NCBI RefSeq assembly: GCF_034314045.1
Contig: NZ_JAVIWL010000002.1
Span: 59,407-123,406, forward strand
Direction: 5' to 3'
DNA from: Glaciimonas sp. CA11.2
Lineage (GTDB): Bacteria > Pseudomonadota > Gammaproteobacteria > Burkholderiales > Burkholderiaceae_D
DNA: 64,000 nucleotides
Under the pieces are notes generated by a model, which was given only the letters and a program-made list of their open reading frames with translations, made no database searches and had not been told where the DNA came from. This document shows positions 35,509 to 45,394 of this stretch, one piece after another (within the stretch, counting starts at the first letter, position 1; every line of letters starts with the position of its first letter). The position numbers and the translations under genes were made by a program.

Positions 35509-36432
35509 ATGGAACTACGGCAGTTGCGCTATTTTGTGCGCGTAGTGGAGCAGGGTAGCATGGGACGCGCTGCCCGCGAACTTGGGGTTGTTACATCCGC
35601 CCTGAGCCAGCAAATAAGTCGACTTGAAAGCGAATTATCGACGCGCTTATTGCAGCGTACGTCAAGTGGGGTCACGCCTACCGACGCCGGGCTTGCCTTC
35701 ATGCATCAGGCACAACTAGCATTGCGGCACGTTGATGATGCGGCGCGCGCCGCACAGCAGGCGCGATTGTCGGGCCATGTCAGCGTGGGAATGGCACCCA
35801 GTACCAGCGGTGTGCTCGGACTGCCCTTTATGCGCGCGATGCGCGAGCGCTATCCAGATGTCCGTCTCCATATGGTAGAAAGTTTATCGGGTCATCTCAC
35901 GGCCATGCTGACGGCCCGACAAATCGATCTGGCGATTCTGTTTCATGCCGACCCGGCGCAACGCTGGAGTGTCATGCCCTTGCTGGAAGAACGCTTGTTT
36001 GTCATCGGCGCAAGCGATGTTATCACCATGCCATCGGGAAAGTCGGTGCGCTTGTCCCAGCTCGCCAACGTGCCTTTAATTCTTCCCAGTGGACCGCATG
36101 GCTTGCGTTCTTTGCTCAGCGCTGCGTTTGCGCGCGCGACATGTACACCGTGTGTCGTGGCGGAAATTGACGGTCTGGCAATGTTAATGGATGCCGTACG
36201 CGCCGGTTTCGGTGCGACGATCCAACCCGGAGCGGCGCTTGCCCGGGGGGACGCAGAATTGCTTACAGCAGTGCATATATCCGACAAACATGCGCGTCGA
36301 TCCAATCTGCTGGTGAGCTTGTCGGACAATGAGTTGTCGCCGTCAGGATTAGCTGCACGGGTGGTACTGGCAGATGTGACGCGCACCCTGGTATCTGAAG
36401 GTCGCTGGCCGGGCGCCACTCTTCACAAATAG
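35509..36432 (+). CDS. tcuR: LysR-type regulator, probable TcuR
   Basis: A 307-aa LysR-family protein. The winged helix-turn-helix covers residues 1-60 (MELRQLRYFVRVVEQGSMGRAARELGV). The periplasmic-binding-protein-like effector domain covers 90-295. It lies 82 bp before tcuA in the same direction; in Salmonella the activator gene tcuR sits next to tcuABC and responds to tricarballylate. The assignment is by position and family. Co-direction differs from the more usual divergent layout. Confidence 0.75.
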   Translation: MELRQLRYFVRVVEQGSMGRAARELGVVTSALSQQISRLESELSTRLLQRTSSGVTPTDAGLAFMHQAQLALRHVDDAARAAQQARLSGHVSVGMAPSTSGVLGLPFMRAMRERYPDVRLHMVESLSGHLTAMLTARQIDLAILFHADPAQRWSVMPLLEERLFVIGASDVITMPSGKSVRLSQLANVPLILPSGPHGLRSLLSAAFARATCTPCVVAEIDGLAMLMDAVRAGFGATIQPGAALARGDAELLTAVHISDKHARRSNLLVSLSDNELSPSGLAARVVLADVTRTLVSEGRWPGATLHK

Positions 36433-36514
36433 TGAAGACCTGTTGTCTGATTGTCCGCTAGTGCGTGAAGACCCGGGCGGTTATAGTGCGTCAAATGGCC
36501 GGGAGACAATAGTA

Positions 36515-37945
36515 ATGTTCGATGTACTGATAATCGGGGGTGGAAATGCTGCTTTATGCGCAGCGCTGATGGCGCGCGAACAAGGGGCATCGGTGTTACT
36601 GCTGGAATCGGCACCGCGCGAATGGCGCGGTGGCAATTCTCAACATACGCGTAATCTACGCTGCATGCACGATGCGCCGCAAGATGTGTTGATCGAGACT
36701 TATCCGGAGGAGGAGTACTGGCAGGATCTGTTAAAGGTCACCGGCGGTCTGACCGACGAAAAGCTCGCACGACTGACCATACGTGCCTCCGCGACATGTC
36801 GCGACTGGATGCGTAGTCACGGGGTCCATTTTCAGGCGCCTATTTCGGGCACGCTCCACGTTGCCCGCACCAATGCTTTTTTTATGGGTGGCGGCAAGGC
36901 ACTGGTCAATGCTTATTATCGCAGCGCCGAAAAATTAGGTATCTCGATCCGTTATAACGCCGCCGTTGATGCGCTCGATATCGATAATGATGGCCGGTTT
37001 CTTGCAGCGCGAATCGGCACCGAGCGTATCGAAGCGCGCAGCTGTGTGCTGGCCTCCGGAGGGTTCGAGTCAAACCGTGAATGGTTACGGGAAGCGTGGG
37101 GACAAATCAACGGCGAATGGGTTGCTGACAATTTTCTGATTCGTGGCACACGATTCAACATGGGCGTATTGTTAAAGTTCATGCGCGATGCCGGGGCAGA
37201 CATGATCGGCGATCCATCACAGTCGCACTGCGTTGCTATCGATGCACGGGCACCACTTTACGACGGTGGGATCTGTACCCGCATCGATTGCGTTTCACTG
37301 GGCGTCATGCTGAACAAAAATGCACAACGTTTTTATGACGAAGGCGAAGATTTCTGGCCGAAGCGATACGCCATCTGGGGCCGGCTGGTGGCGCTGCAGC
37401 CGGGCCAGATTGGCTACTCGGTCATTGATTCAAAAGCCATAGGACGCTTTATGCCGCCGGTTTTCCCGGGGACGAAAGCCAATACCTTACACGAGTTGGG
37501 GCTATTGCTGGGTCTGGATCCGGTTGCCTTCGTGCACACCATAGAAGAGTACAACGCCGCTTGCAGGGTGGGCACTTTCGATCATGGCATATTGGATGAT
37601 TGCCACACCGAGGGTTTGACTCCCGCCAAAACCCATTGGGCGCAGCCCATTGATCAGGCGCCGTTTTACGCTTACGCGCTGAGGCCTGGTATTACATTTA
37701 CTTATCTTGGCCTCAAAGTCGACGAACGTGCGACGGTCCATTTTGATGGCAAGCCAAGTGCCAATTTGTTCGTTGCCGGGGAAATGATGGCTGGCAACGT
37801 GCTGGGTAAGGGATACACGGCGGGCGTGGGAATGGCGATCGGTACTGCTTTTGGTCGGATCGCCGGCACGGAAGCCGCCAACGCCGCCGGATTTTCAAGG
37901 CAGAAAAAAAATAACCAAGAGAAAGTGCGCAATGGAGACGCTTGA
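36515..37945 (+). CDS. tcuA: FAD-dependent tricarballylate dehydrogenase TcuA
   Basis: A 476-aa flavoprotein of the succinate dehydrogenase/fumarate reductase flavoprotein family. The FAD dinucleotide-binding motif [15 protein letters not shown] is at the N-terminus, and late [17 protein letters not shown] closes the flavin site. TcuA oxidises tricarballylate to cis-aconitate, feeding the citric acid cycle. I start at 36515, preceded by GGGAGA, because an upstream in-frame ATG at 36443 adds 24 residues before the nucleotide fold. tcuB overlaps its end by 14 bp. Confidence 0.88.
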   Translation: MFDVLIIGGGNAALCAALMAREQGASVLLLESAPREWRGGNSQHTRNLRCMHDAPQDVLIETYPEEEYWQDLLKVTGGLTDEKLARLTIRASATCRDWMRSHGVHFQAPISGTLHVARTNAFFMGGGKALVNAYYRSAEKLGISIRYNAAVDALDIDNDGRFLAARIGTERIEARSCVLASGGFESNREWLREAWGQINGEWVADNFLIRGTRFNMGVLLKFMRDAGADMIGDPSQSHCVAIDARAPLYDGGICTRIDCVSLGVMLNKNAQRFYDEGEDFWPKRYAIWGRLVALQPGQIGYSVIDSKAIGRFMPPVFPGTKANTLHELGLLLGLDPVAFVHTIEEYNAACRVGTFDHGILDDCHTEGLTPAKTHWAQPIDQAPFYAYALRPGITFTYLGLKVDERATVHFDGKPSANLFVAGEMMAGNVLGKGYTAGVGMAIGTAFGRIAGTEAANAAGFSRQKKNNQEKVRNGDA

Positions 37946-39071
37946 AGGTTTGATCAATGAGGCGCGAGGCCTGGCTGCTAATGAACTCGAAGTGAGCCGC
38001 GTAATGACCATTTGTAATTCTTGTCGTTATTGCGAAGGATTCTGTGCAGTGTTTCCGGCCATGGCGCGACGGCTTGAATTCGGTAAGTCCGACATTCACT
38101 ATCTCGCCAATTTGTGCCACAACTGTGGTGCATGCCTCCATGCATGCCAGTACGCGTTACCGCATGAGTTTGCGGTCAACGTACCGAAGGCTATGGCTAC
38201 AGTACGTTTGCAGACTTACACGGATTATGCATGGCCAGCTGCATTGGGGACACTGTATCAGCGCAATGGATTGACGCTTGCCCTTGCTACCGCTGGCGCG
38301 CTTTCGTTATTTCTTGCGCTGGTGATGATTATGCGCGGAACACTTTTATTTACGCCGCTGCACGGAAATTTTTATGCAATTTTTCCGCATAACACGCTGG
38401 CATTAATGTTTGGCACCGTGTTTCTATTTGCGATGTTGGCTCTGGGGATTGGCGTGCGGCGCTTTTGGCGCACCGAATCACCCGGCCCGGCTTCCGCTGG
38501 TGCGATGGCAGAGGCGAGCGGCAATGTGTTGCAACTGACCTATCTCGGAGGTGGCCATGGAGAGGGTTGCAACAACGCCGACGATGCATTTACGCTGTGG
38601 CGGCGACGTTTCCATCACTTTACTTTTTACGGTTTCATGCTCTGTTTTGCGGCCACCAGCGTGGCGACCCTGTATCATTTTTTTGGCGTGCTGGAAGTGC
38701 CTTATCCATTCTTCAGCTTACCGGTTTTGCTGGGTGTCGCTGGCGGGATCGGATTACTGATCGGACCCACCGGATTATTATGGCTAAATTTGCGGCGCCA
38801 TCCGATGCATGGCGATCAAGCGCAAAAGCCGATGGATCGTGGCTTCATCGTACTGCTTTTGGTCACCAGCGTGACCGGGCTGACTTTGCTGTTGTGGCGC
38901 GATACCGGCGCCATGACGCTGCTGCTGGCAGTGCACCTTGGCGTCGTCATGGCACTTTTTCTGACACTGCCTTATGGTAAATTCGCACATGGGATTTATC
39001 GTAGTGCCGCGCTACTTAAGTGGGCAATTGAAAAACGCCAGCCAACCAAACTGCGAACAGCCGACGAATGA
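37932..39071 (+). CDS. tcuB: TcuB iron-sulfur membrane electron-transfer protein
   Basis: A 379-aa protein. Two ferredoxin-like cysteine clusters near the N-terminus ([15 protein letters not shown] and [16 protein letters not shown]) can hold 4Fe-4S centres. Six or so transmembrane helices follow, with histidines that may bind heme. TcuB re-oxidises the flavin of TcuA and passes electrons to the membrane quinone pool. The ATG at 37932 has AGAGAAAG before it and lies within the end of tcuA. Confidence 0.88.
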   Translation: METLEGLINEARGLAANELEVSRVMTICNSCRYCEGFCAVFPAMARRLEFGKSDIHYLANLCHNCGACLHACQYALPHEFAVNVPKAMATVRLQTYTDYAWPAALGTLYQRNGLTLALATAGALSLFLALVMIMRGTLLFTPLHGNFYAIFPHNTLALMFGTVFLFAMLALGIGVRRFWRTESPGPASAGAMAEASGNVLQLTYLGGGHGEGCNNADDAFTLWRRRFHHFTFYGFMLCFAATSVATLYHFFGVLEVPYPFFSLPVLLGVAGGIGLLIGPTGLLWLNLRRHPMHGDQAQKPMDRGFIVLLLVTSVTGLTLLLWRDTGAMTLLLAVHLGVVMALFLTLPYGKFAHGIYRSAALLKWAIEKRQPTKLRTADE

Positions 39072-39170
39072 TGCGGCGGGGCGCAGTGTGGTGCTTATGT
39101 ACCACAAAGATTCCCGTTTTCTGCACCAAAAATATAATAATTATTAACTTCCTTTTTCAGGAGACTAGTC

Positions 39171-40490
39171 ATGACCGTGCCATCCCCCGATGTAACGGGT
39201 AAATCATCCTCAAAATGGGGCGCAATTTTACGCGTCACTAGTGGAAATTTTCTCGAACAATTCGATTTTTTCTTATTTGGCTTTTACGCTTCACAAATTG
39301 CCAAAACATTTTTTCCGGCGGGGAGTCAGTTTGCTTCTTTGATGCTGACTTTTGCAGTCTTCGGTGCAGGATTTCTGATGCGCCCGGTGGGGGCGGTGGT
39401 GCTGGGTTCCTATATCGACAAGGTGGGGCGGCGCAAGGGATTGATTGTCACGTTGTCGATTATGGCCAGCGGAACTATCCTGATCGCCTGTATGCCCGGT
39501 TACGCGACCATCGGTCTGATGGCGCCGCTGTTAGTCTTGATAGGGCGTTTGTTGCAAGGATTTTCAGCTGGCGCAGAACTTGGTGGCGTCTCGGTTTATC
39601 TGTCCGAAATGGCGACACCCGGAAATAAGGGCTTTTATACCAGCTGGCAATCTGCCAGTCAGCAAGTCGCTATCGTGGTGGCTGCCGCACTGGGTTATGG
39701 ATTGAACGCCTTTATGTCCGCCTCGGCGATTGCCGACTGGGGCTGGCGAATTCCGTTCTTTATCGGTTGCGCCATTGTGCCCTTCATCTTTTTTCTGCGT
39801 CAGTCTTTACAGGAAACTGCAGAATTCAATGCGCGTACCCATCATCCCAGTACGCGTGAAGTCTTTCGCTCGATGCTACATAACTGGCGCACGGTAGTTG
39901 CCGGTACATTATTAGTGGCGATGACCACGACCACGTTTTATCTGATCACCGTTTACACGCCGACGTTTGGCCGGACAGTGCTTAAGCTAAGCACTGCAGA
40001 TAGTCTTATCGTGACTTTTTGTGTCGGGATTTCGAATTTTATCTGGCTACCGATTGGCGGGGCGTTGTCGGACCGCATTGGCCGCCGGCCGATTTTGATT
40101 GGCATTACCCTCTTAGCCATTTTTACTGCTTATCCCACTTTATCCTGGCTCGTCAGCGCGCCGAGCTTTGAGCGTATGCTCATTGTGCTGTTGTGGTATT
40201 CATTTTTCTTTGGTGTCTATAACGGCGCGATGGTCGCAGCGTTAACGGAAGTAATGCCGGTCAATGTGCGTGTTGCAGGCTTTTCGCTCGCTTTCAGTTT
40301 GGCTACCGCGATTTTTGGTGGCTCTACGCCTGCAGTCTCGACTTTCCTCATTCAAATCACAGGTGACAAGGCCGCACCCGCTTATTGGATGAGCTTCGCT
40401 GCTGTTTGTGGCCTGCTAGCAACCTTGATGCTGTATAGGGGGCCAAAAGGATCCAGGCATGCATTCAAAGACGGCCGGGTTCCCGGTTAA
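39171..40490 (+). CDS. tcuC: TcuC tricarballylate/citrate:H+ symporter (MFS)
   Basis: A 439-aa protein with twelve transmembrane helices of the metabolite:H+ symporter branch of the MFS (CitA/TcuC type). Signature pieces are [16 protein letters not shown] in helix 1 and the loop [14 protein letters not shown] (the GxxxDRxGRR motif). TcuC imports tricarballylate, the substrate of TcuA. TCAGGAG precedes the ATG. It lies 99 bp after tcuB, and a strong terminator follows 130 bp downstream. Confidence 0.85.
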   Translation: MTVPSPDVTGKSSSKWGAILRVTSGNFLEQFDFFLFGFYASQIAKTFFPAGSQFASLMLTFAVFGAGFLMRPVGAVVLGSYIDKVGRRKGLIVTLSIMASGTILIACMPGYATIGLMAPLLVLIGRLLQGFSAGAELGGVSVYLSEMATPGNKGFYTSWQSASQQVAIVVAAALGYGLNAFMSASAIADWGWRIPFFIGCAIVPFIFFLRQSLQETAEFNARTHHPSTREVFRSMLHNWRTVVAGTLLVAMTTTTFYLITVYTPTFGRTVLKLSTADSLIVTFCVGISNFIWLPIGGALSDRIGRRPILIGITLLAIFTAYPTLSWLVSAPSFERMLIVLLWYSFFFGVYNGAMVAALTEVMPVNVRVAGFSLAFSLATAIFGGSTPAVSTFLIQITGDKAAPAYWMSFAAVCGLLATLMLYRGPKGSRHAFKDGRVPG

Positions 40491-40619
40491 CGCTGAAAAA
40501 TGGTCAGTGTTGATGTGCAGGGAATGTACGCTGCGAGACGTTAATAAAAATTAACCGCGTCTTGTAACGCACCACAAATTTAAAAAGTGCAAAGGCCTTA
40601 GAACAAAGTCAAAAATACG

Positions 40620-40645
40620 AAAGCCTTGCAGCCATGCAAGGCTTT
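40620..40645 (+). terminator. Strong intrinsic terminator after tcuC
   Basis: A perfect 11-bp stem (AAAGCCTTGCA with TGCAAGGCTTT) and a four-base loop, followed by ATTTATTT. It probably ends the tcu transcript and could work in both directions. Confidence 0.85.
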
Positions 40646-41096
40646 ATTTATTTGCACCGCTTGCCGAATCAGGCAGTGTTTGATATTTTCGTGCTGTATT
40701 CGAGAATCCCTCCTGATGCTGCCATGGTTTGCCACATTAAAGAATGTGCCATAAACACCGTGTTCACCGCAGGTGAAAAGGGGAAAGTTATCCGCAGGCA
40801 ATGTGCGGTGCAGTAGTGCCGGAATTACCGAAGAGTCTGCTGGTGTTGATTGGAGCGGGTTCACAGTTTTTTACGAAGAAGTAGGATGAAAAATCTGGAC
40901 AAAATTGCGGGCGTATAAGATATTCTGATGACGAGGTCTAGATAAAACGGTACTATCAAGCAACATGCAACGTTTGAATAAAAGAGACTATGCTGACCCA
41001 GAGCTGAGGAGCACTGTTTAATCGTCTTTCCTTCAGGTTGTGAACCCATGTTGCAAAATTGCAATCCTGTCCCAAAATCGCCGGTACCGCTCGGAT
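40646..41096. other. Spacer between tcu terminator and truncated sensor
   Basis: About 450 bp. Short frames exist on both strands but none has a ribosome site or a known domain. The promoter of the sensor gene at 41097 should lie here. Confidence 0.35.
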
Positions 41097-41672
41097 ATGC
41101 GCCACTACAACCAAGAAATCCTCGGCGACTGCGTCTCGGAAGTACTTAAAGAAGACGCCAAATCATTCGCATGGTCGCTGGAATGGCTGGATATTCTTTT
41201 GGGTTATTACGACGACCCCAAGCAGGCGCTACGCATGCGTCGCTATTTCCTGGCGGCCGGGACGTCCTTCTTGGCGATCGGCCTGTTGTTTGCCTGCTAT
41301 TGGCAAGATGTTCTTTCAAGCACCGCATTTTATCGCAGTGCCACGCTGGTATTGCTTGCAGTCATCGCTTTCTATATTCTTTTTCGCTTGGGCCTCAATC
41401 TGCGGTTCAACGATCCGAATCTTGCCCTTCCACAAATTTTGGCTTCTTCCCTCATTACTCTGTACGCGATGTACGAGGCTGATGGTGCACGATCTGTGTT
41501 CTTAATACTCCTGCTGATGTCTTATTTGTTCAGCGTGCTGCAACTTACGACGCGGGGATTGCTGATTTACGCTGTGGGTATTTTGGGCGCCTATGGGTGT
41601 GTAATCGGGCTGCTGTGGCGCTTCAAGCCGCTGTCATTGGGGGACCGTAAGGATTCCTACGTAAATGAGTAA
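41097..41672 (+). pseudogene. Membrane sensor domain cut off by the Tn3 insertion
   Basis: The first about 180 codons encode a short cytoplasmic stretch (HYNQEILGDCVSEVL) and five or six transmembrane helices, as in MASE-like input domains of diguanylate cyclases or histidine kinases. The frame enters the left inverted repeat of the Tn3 element at 41639 and stops eleven codons later, so any catalytic part is lost. A GTG at 41040 could extend the N-terminus by 19 residues. The remainder is not found on the other side of the transposon, where an IS66 remnant lies instead. Confidence 0.65.
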
Positions 41673-41674
41673 CA
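41639..41674. repeat. Left inverted repeat of the Tn3 transposon
   Basis: It begins with five G residues and reads into GTAAGGATTCCT; it pairs with the reverse complement of 48395-48430 with three mismatches (positions 5, 7 and 21 of the repeat). It supplies the last codons of the interrupted sensor frame. Confidence 0.88.
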
Positions 41675-41718
41675 GGCGAAAACAGCTTTGGAATCAAAGT
41701 ATTTTCGCGTCACCGAAC

Positions 41719-41758
41719 GATAGGTAACGCCCCATTGCGGCCATTGAACATGCATGTT
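41719..41758. repeat. 40-bp sequence shared with the IS3 end at 63958-63997
   Basis: This stretch is identical to the reverse complement of 63958-63997, next to the truncated IS3 transposase gene. It includes the palindrome AACATGCATGTT. It probably is a remnant of the same IS3-family terminus inside the Tn3 element. Confidence 0.75.
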
Positions 41759-41869
41759 AGACGCAGTAGTTTCTTGAATTCTTTGAGCCGGGATTCAACA
41801 GCGTAACGACGAAACCTTCGAAGCGATTGAACTTTCCCAACTATAGATCACTAGCAGCCCGGCCGGTCA

Positions 41870-44455
41870 TCATTCATCTTCAAAGCGGACGGCATTGCGG
41901 CCGGACTCCTTGGCAAGGTACATGGCTGCATCGGCTTGGCGAAATAATTCCATCTGGTCCGATCCGGTGGGCGAAAAAAGTGCGACGCCAATGCTGGCGG
42001 AACATCGGTGCGAAATTGCAACTTCACCCAGCCCCTGGTGCACTGTAAAGTTGTAGATCTCGGAAAGGCGGTTGCGAACTTTCTCAGCAATTTGCACGGC
42101 GAGTTGGCGCGAATCCGTCTGGCTTTCGCTCAATCCCCCCAGCGCGATAACGAACTCATCACCTCCGATACGGGCTACGGTGTCGTCTTGGCGAACACTA
42201 TCCTTAAGCCTGTTGGCGACTTCCTTGAGCAAGAGGTCACCCACTGCATGGCCAAATTGGTCATTGAGGGGCTTGAAGTTGTCTAGGTCGATTACCAGCA
42301 ATGCGCCGTAGGTTCCACTGCGCTTGTTGCTGGCGATGGTCATATTGAGGCGCTCTTTCAGCAGGCGCCGGTTAGCAAGCTTGGTCAGGCTGTCATGGAA
42401 AGCGTAGTCGTACATGAGGGTTTCGGCTTCTTTGCGATCCGTGATATCGACATGAACGATCACTGCGCCCCGGTCGCCAGTGTGCATGGGGGTGACTTTC
42501 ATGACAAACCAGCGCTGCTTTTCTGGTGTGTGGCAGGGATACTCACAACTGAATTTTGGCAACTTGCCGTTGATGACGGCCTCGATCCCTTCACGGATGT
42601 TGACGCTATCAGCAGGCTCGGGCGGCAAAGTGCTTAGGGCTGCGAGGTAGTTGGCACCAACGTCGACGTTATCGCTGCTAGGGCTGTCAAGGCAGCCGCC
42701 ATTGTCTGCGGCGAATCGTCGCCAGGCCTCGTTGGTCGCCATAATGACCCCGGACTCGTTCAACACGACAATCTCGCTGGACACCGAATCAAGGATGTCC
42801 TTGGTCAACAGCCGACCTTGTTCGAGGGCCCATTCGGCCTGCTTGCGTGCAGTGATGTCGCGTGCCGACGCGTACAGGAGGTCCACGCCGTCCAGCACTA
42901 CGCCCTTGGCATTGATCTCCACATCAAGGATGATTCCATCCTTGCGCCGATAACGGGTCTCAAAGGCCCGCGGCTGCGCAATTAGTCGACCTATTTCGGC
43001 AATCAGTTCCTGGGGCTCAAACATGGCGTCCCAATCGCGGACGTTGAGCCGTGCTGTTTCTTCTGCGGTATAGCCAAGCAACAGGGTAAAAGATTGACTG
43101 AACTGCAAGACATTGCCGTCACGGTCTAGAATGTGGATACCATCACTGGCGGTGTCGAGCAAGGTCTGTAGGCGCGCAGTCAAATTTTTTTTATCGGTAA
43201 TGTCCTGAATCTGGGATACAAAGTGAACCGGCGCACCGTCCCGCGTGCGCACCAGCGACACATTGAGCTGGGCCCAGATGGTTCGGCCGTCTTTGTGGAA
43301 ATAACGCTTTTCCATTTCATAGGTTTCAACAACGCCCTGTAGCAATTCTTCAACGTGGTGCAGGTCCAATGCCAGGTCATCTGGGTGGGTGATTGTTTGG
43401 AAATCTGTCACGAGCAGTTCCGCTTCGCCGTAACCTAACAACTTGCATAATGACTGGTTGACCTTGAGAAATCTTCCGTGGACGGAGACCAGCGCAATGC
43501 CATGCGAAGCCGCCTCAAACGATCCGCGAAATTGCGACTCACTGATCACGAGCGCCGCTTCGGCAAGGCGGCGTGCGGTAATGTCTTGAAACGCGCCCAC
43601 CAGGCGCACGGGCTTGCCCTGTTTAAATTCCGCCACACCCAAGGCACGTACCCAAATTTCGGTACCGTTTTTCTGAATAAACGGCAACTCAAGGTCCCAG
43701 CGCTGGCCGGTTGCGATGGACTGTGTAACTGCGGCCTCAATCACCGGTCTAGCCTGTGGCGCGTAAAACTCGATCGCTTCGCTCAGCTGGGGCAAATACC
43801 CCGGCGCAACCCCATGAATACGGCAGGTTTCATCGGACCAAAATATCGTATTTGCGACCAGGTCAACTTCCCAACCACCGACCCCAGCCATGGCCCCAGT
43901 ACGTTCCAGCAGCGTTTTGGTACGCCGCAGTTCAAGCTGCAAGGTATTTCCATGCTGTACTGCTTGAGACCCTTCGATAATTTTGGCGACAATGGCCGCC
44001 AGAGCTACCAATTTGTGGGCCTGGCTAGCGTCAAGCAAACGTGCTGTGCGATCTGCAACACACAAGGTACCCGTGCGCTCCGGTTGGTGTCCCAACAGTA
44101 TCGGCGCACTGGCAAAAAAACGGATTCCGATTGGTCCGGTAACCCAGGGACTGGCGAATAATCGAGGGTCCTGCGCAGCGTCGTCCACCACGACTAGTTC
44201 TTCACTATCCCTTGCAAGGGCCAGAAGCGTCTCGTCGCTCAGCAGGCCAGCTAATGCGACTGGGTCGGCAGTGGCGACATAGCATGGTCGCGTACCATCA
44301 GAAAAGTCAATCCACGCCACAGCCACCCCCAACGCGGCCGTGACACCCTCCAACAGGGGCTGTGCCTCGGGCAGGGTGGCAGCATCCGACACTAGGGGTG
44401 GATGTGCCGAAGTGAACGGCGGCTTGAGTAGCGAAGCAAGCAAGAGGTCCTCCAT
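41870..44455 (-). CDS. GAF/multi-PAS diguanylate cyclase (transposon passenger)
   Basis: An 861-aa cytoplasmic sensor enzyme with no transmembrane segment. A GAF-like domain at about 25-170 (CYVATADP to TLCVADRTARLLD) is followed by four PAS/PAC units, seen as repeated IW.RALG/DITARR, VSQIQDITDKK, YASARDITARK and VIVHVDITDRKEAE ends. A GGDEF domain (about 690-861) follows with intact RIGGDEFVI near 765. It should make cyclic di-GMP from GTP. No EAL domain follows. I prefer the ATG at 44455 to a TTG seven codons upstream. It lies within the Tn3 element, leftward, 170 bp downstream of tnpR. A c-di-GMP enzyme is an uncommon transposon cargo. Confidence 0.88.
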   Translation of the reverse strand: MEDLLLASLLKPPFTSAHPPLVSDAATLPEAQPLLEGVTAALGVAVAWIDFSDGTRPCYVATADPVALAGLLSDETLLALARDSEELVVVDDAAQDPRLFASPWVTGPIGIRFFASAPILLGHQPERTGTLCVADRTARLLDASQAHKLVALAAIVAKIIEGSQAVQHGNTLQLELRRTKTLLERTGAMAGVGGWEVDLVANTIFWSDETCRIHGVAPGYLPQLSEAIEFYAPQARPVIEAAVTQSIATGQRWDLELPFIQKNGTEIWVRALGVAEFKQGKPVRLVGAFQDITARRLAEAALVISESQFRGSFEAASHGIALVSVHGRFLKVNQSLCKLLGYGEAELLVTDFQTITHPDDLALDLHHVEELLQGVVETYEMEKRYFHKDGRTIWAQLNVSLVRTRDGAPVHFVSQIQDITDKKNLTARLQTLLDTASDGIHILDRDGNVLQFSQSFTLLLGYTAEETARLNVRDWDAMFEPQELIAEIGRLIAQPRAFETRYRRKDGIILDVEINAKGVVLDGVDLLYASARDITARKQAEWALEQGRLLTKDILDSVSSEIVVLNESGVIMATNEAWRRFAADNGGCLDSPSSDNVDVGANYLAALSTLPPEPADSVNIREGIEAVINGKLPKFSCEYPCHTPEKQRWFVMKVTPMHTGDRGAVIVHVDITDRKEAETLMYDYAFHDSLTKLANRRLLKERLNMTIASNKRSGTYGALLVIDLDNFKPLNDQFGHAVGDLLLKEVANRLKDSVRQDDTVARIGGDEFVIALGGLSESQTDSRQLAVQIAEKVRNRLSEIYNFTVHQGLGEVAISHRCSASIGVALFSPTGSDQMELFRQADAAMYLAKESGRNAVRFEDE

Positions 44456-44622
44456 GGGCCGGTATTCCGTTGTCAAATATGGGTTAGGGCCGACAAAGCC
44501 TTAATTGCGTGAATACTACCCGCTTGGTCGAACAGCTAGCATTTCCTACCGCCAGACTAGGGAACCAATCATCTACAGCCCGATTACAAGTGACGGCGTC
44601 TGGCCGTTCTCTGTCGATCCAG

Positions 44623-45237
44623 CTACGTTTTAATCAAAATCTTCTGCCCTGCTTCCTTCAACGTGCCATCCCCATTCACATATGCATAAAGGGTCGTGGT
44701 CGTAATATCCAAACGGCGTGCCACTTCGATGGCATTGGCTTTCGGGTCAGCCATCGCGGCCATCGCCATCATCACGGCTGCCCGATCCATCTTCCGCGGT
44801 CGCCCGCCTTGGCGACCACGCGCTCTTGCCGAAGCAAGCCCCGCATGCGTGCGCTCGGCAATCAACTCCCGCTCGAACTCGGCCAGCTTCGCAAAAATTC
44901 CAAAGAATAGCCGTCCGTTTGCCGTCGTCGTATCGATCTGTGCACCAGCCCCGGCCAATACTTTCAAACCGATGTTGCGATTACGCAATTCGTCCACTGT
45001 CGTGACCAAGTGCTTCAAGTCACGGCCCAGCCGATCCAGTTTCCACACTACCAAAGTGTTGCCGGGCTGGAGGGCCTTGAGACAAGCATTCAATCCAGGC
45101 CGATCATCCTTGCGGCCGGATGCCAAATCCGAATAAATCCGCTCAGGCTCCACGCCGGCAGCAATCAGCACGTCGCGTTGCGGCGCCAGCGTCTGGCTAC
45201 CGTCGCTTTTCGAAACGCGAACATATCCGACCAACAT
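44623..45237 (-). CDS. tnpR: Tn3-family resolvase TnpR
   Basis: A 204-aa serine recombinase. The catalytic serine is in GYVRVSKSDGS (residue 10). The conserved LDRLGRD segment is near 70, and the E-helix region EFERELIAERTHAGLASARARGR leads to a C-terminal Hin-type helix-turn-helix. It resolves cointegrates formed by TnpA. I use the ATG at 45237, where family similarity begins. It is divergent from tnpA with the res region between. Confidence 0.93.
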   Translation of the reverse strand: MLVGYVRVSKSDGSQTLAPQRDVLIAAGVEPERIYSDLASGRKDDRPGLNACLKALQPGNTLVVWKLDRLGRDLKHLVTTVDELRNRNIGLKVLAGAGAQIDTTTANGRLFFGIFAKLAEFERELIAERTHAGLASARARGRQGGRPRKMDRAAVMMAMAAMADPKANAIEVARRLDITTTTLYAYVNGDGTLKEAGQKILIKT

Positions 45238-45394
45238 AATGCATCCAATGTACAAGAAAAGCTAAATCCAATGGTGCAATATTGTGTAGTTTTTCTCAAT
45301 GAGTTTTCTTGTAGTTTTTCGGCCCTGTCCGGGCATTTTCCTGATCGCAAGATAAACGGTCGTTTTTCTTGCACTACATCTCCAACTTGCCAAA
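45238..45394. promoter_or_regulatory. Candidate res site between tnpR and tnpA
   Basis: The 157-bp gap has repeated AAGAAAA/TTTTCTT motifs in both orientations (near 45251, 45302 and 45365), as expected for paired resolvase-binding subsites, and should contain both promoters. Exact subsites were not resolved. Confidence 0.55.
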
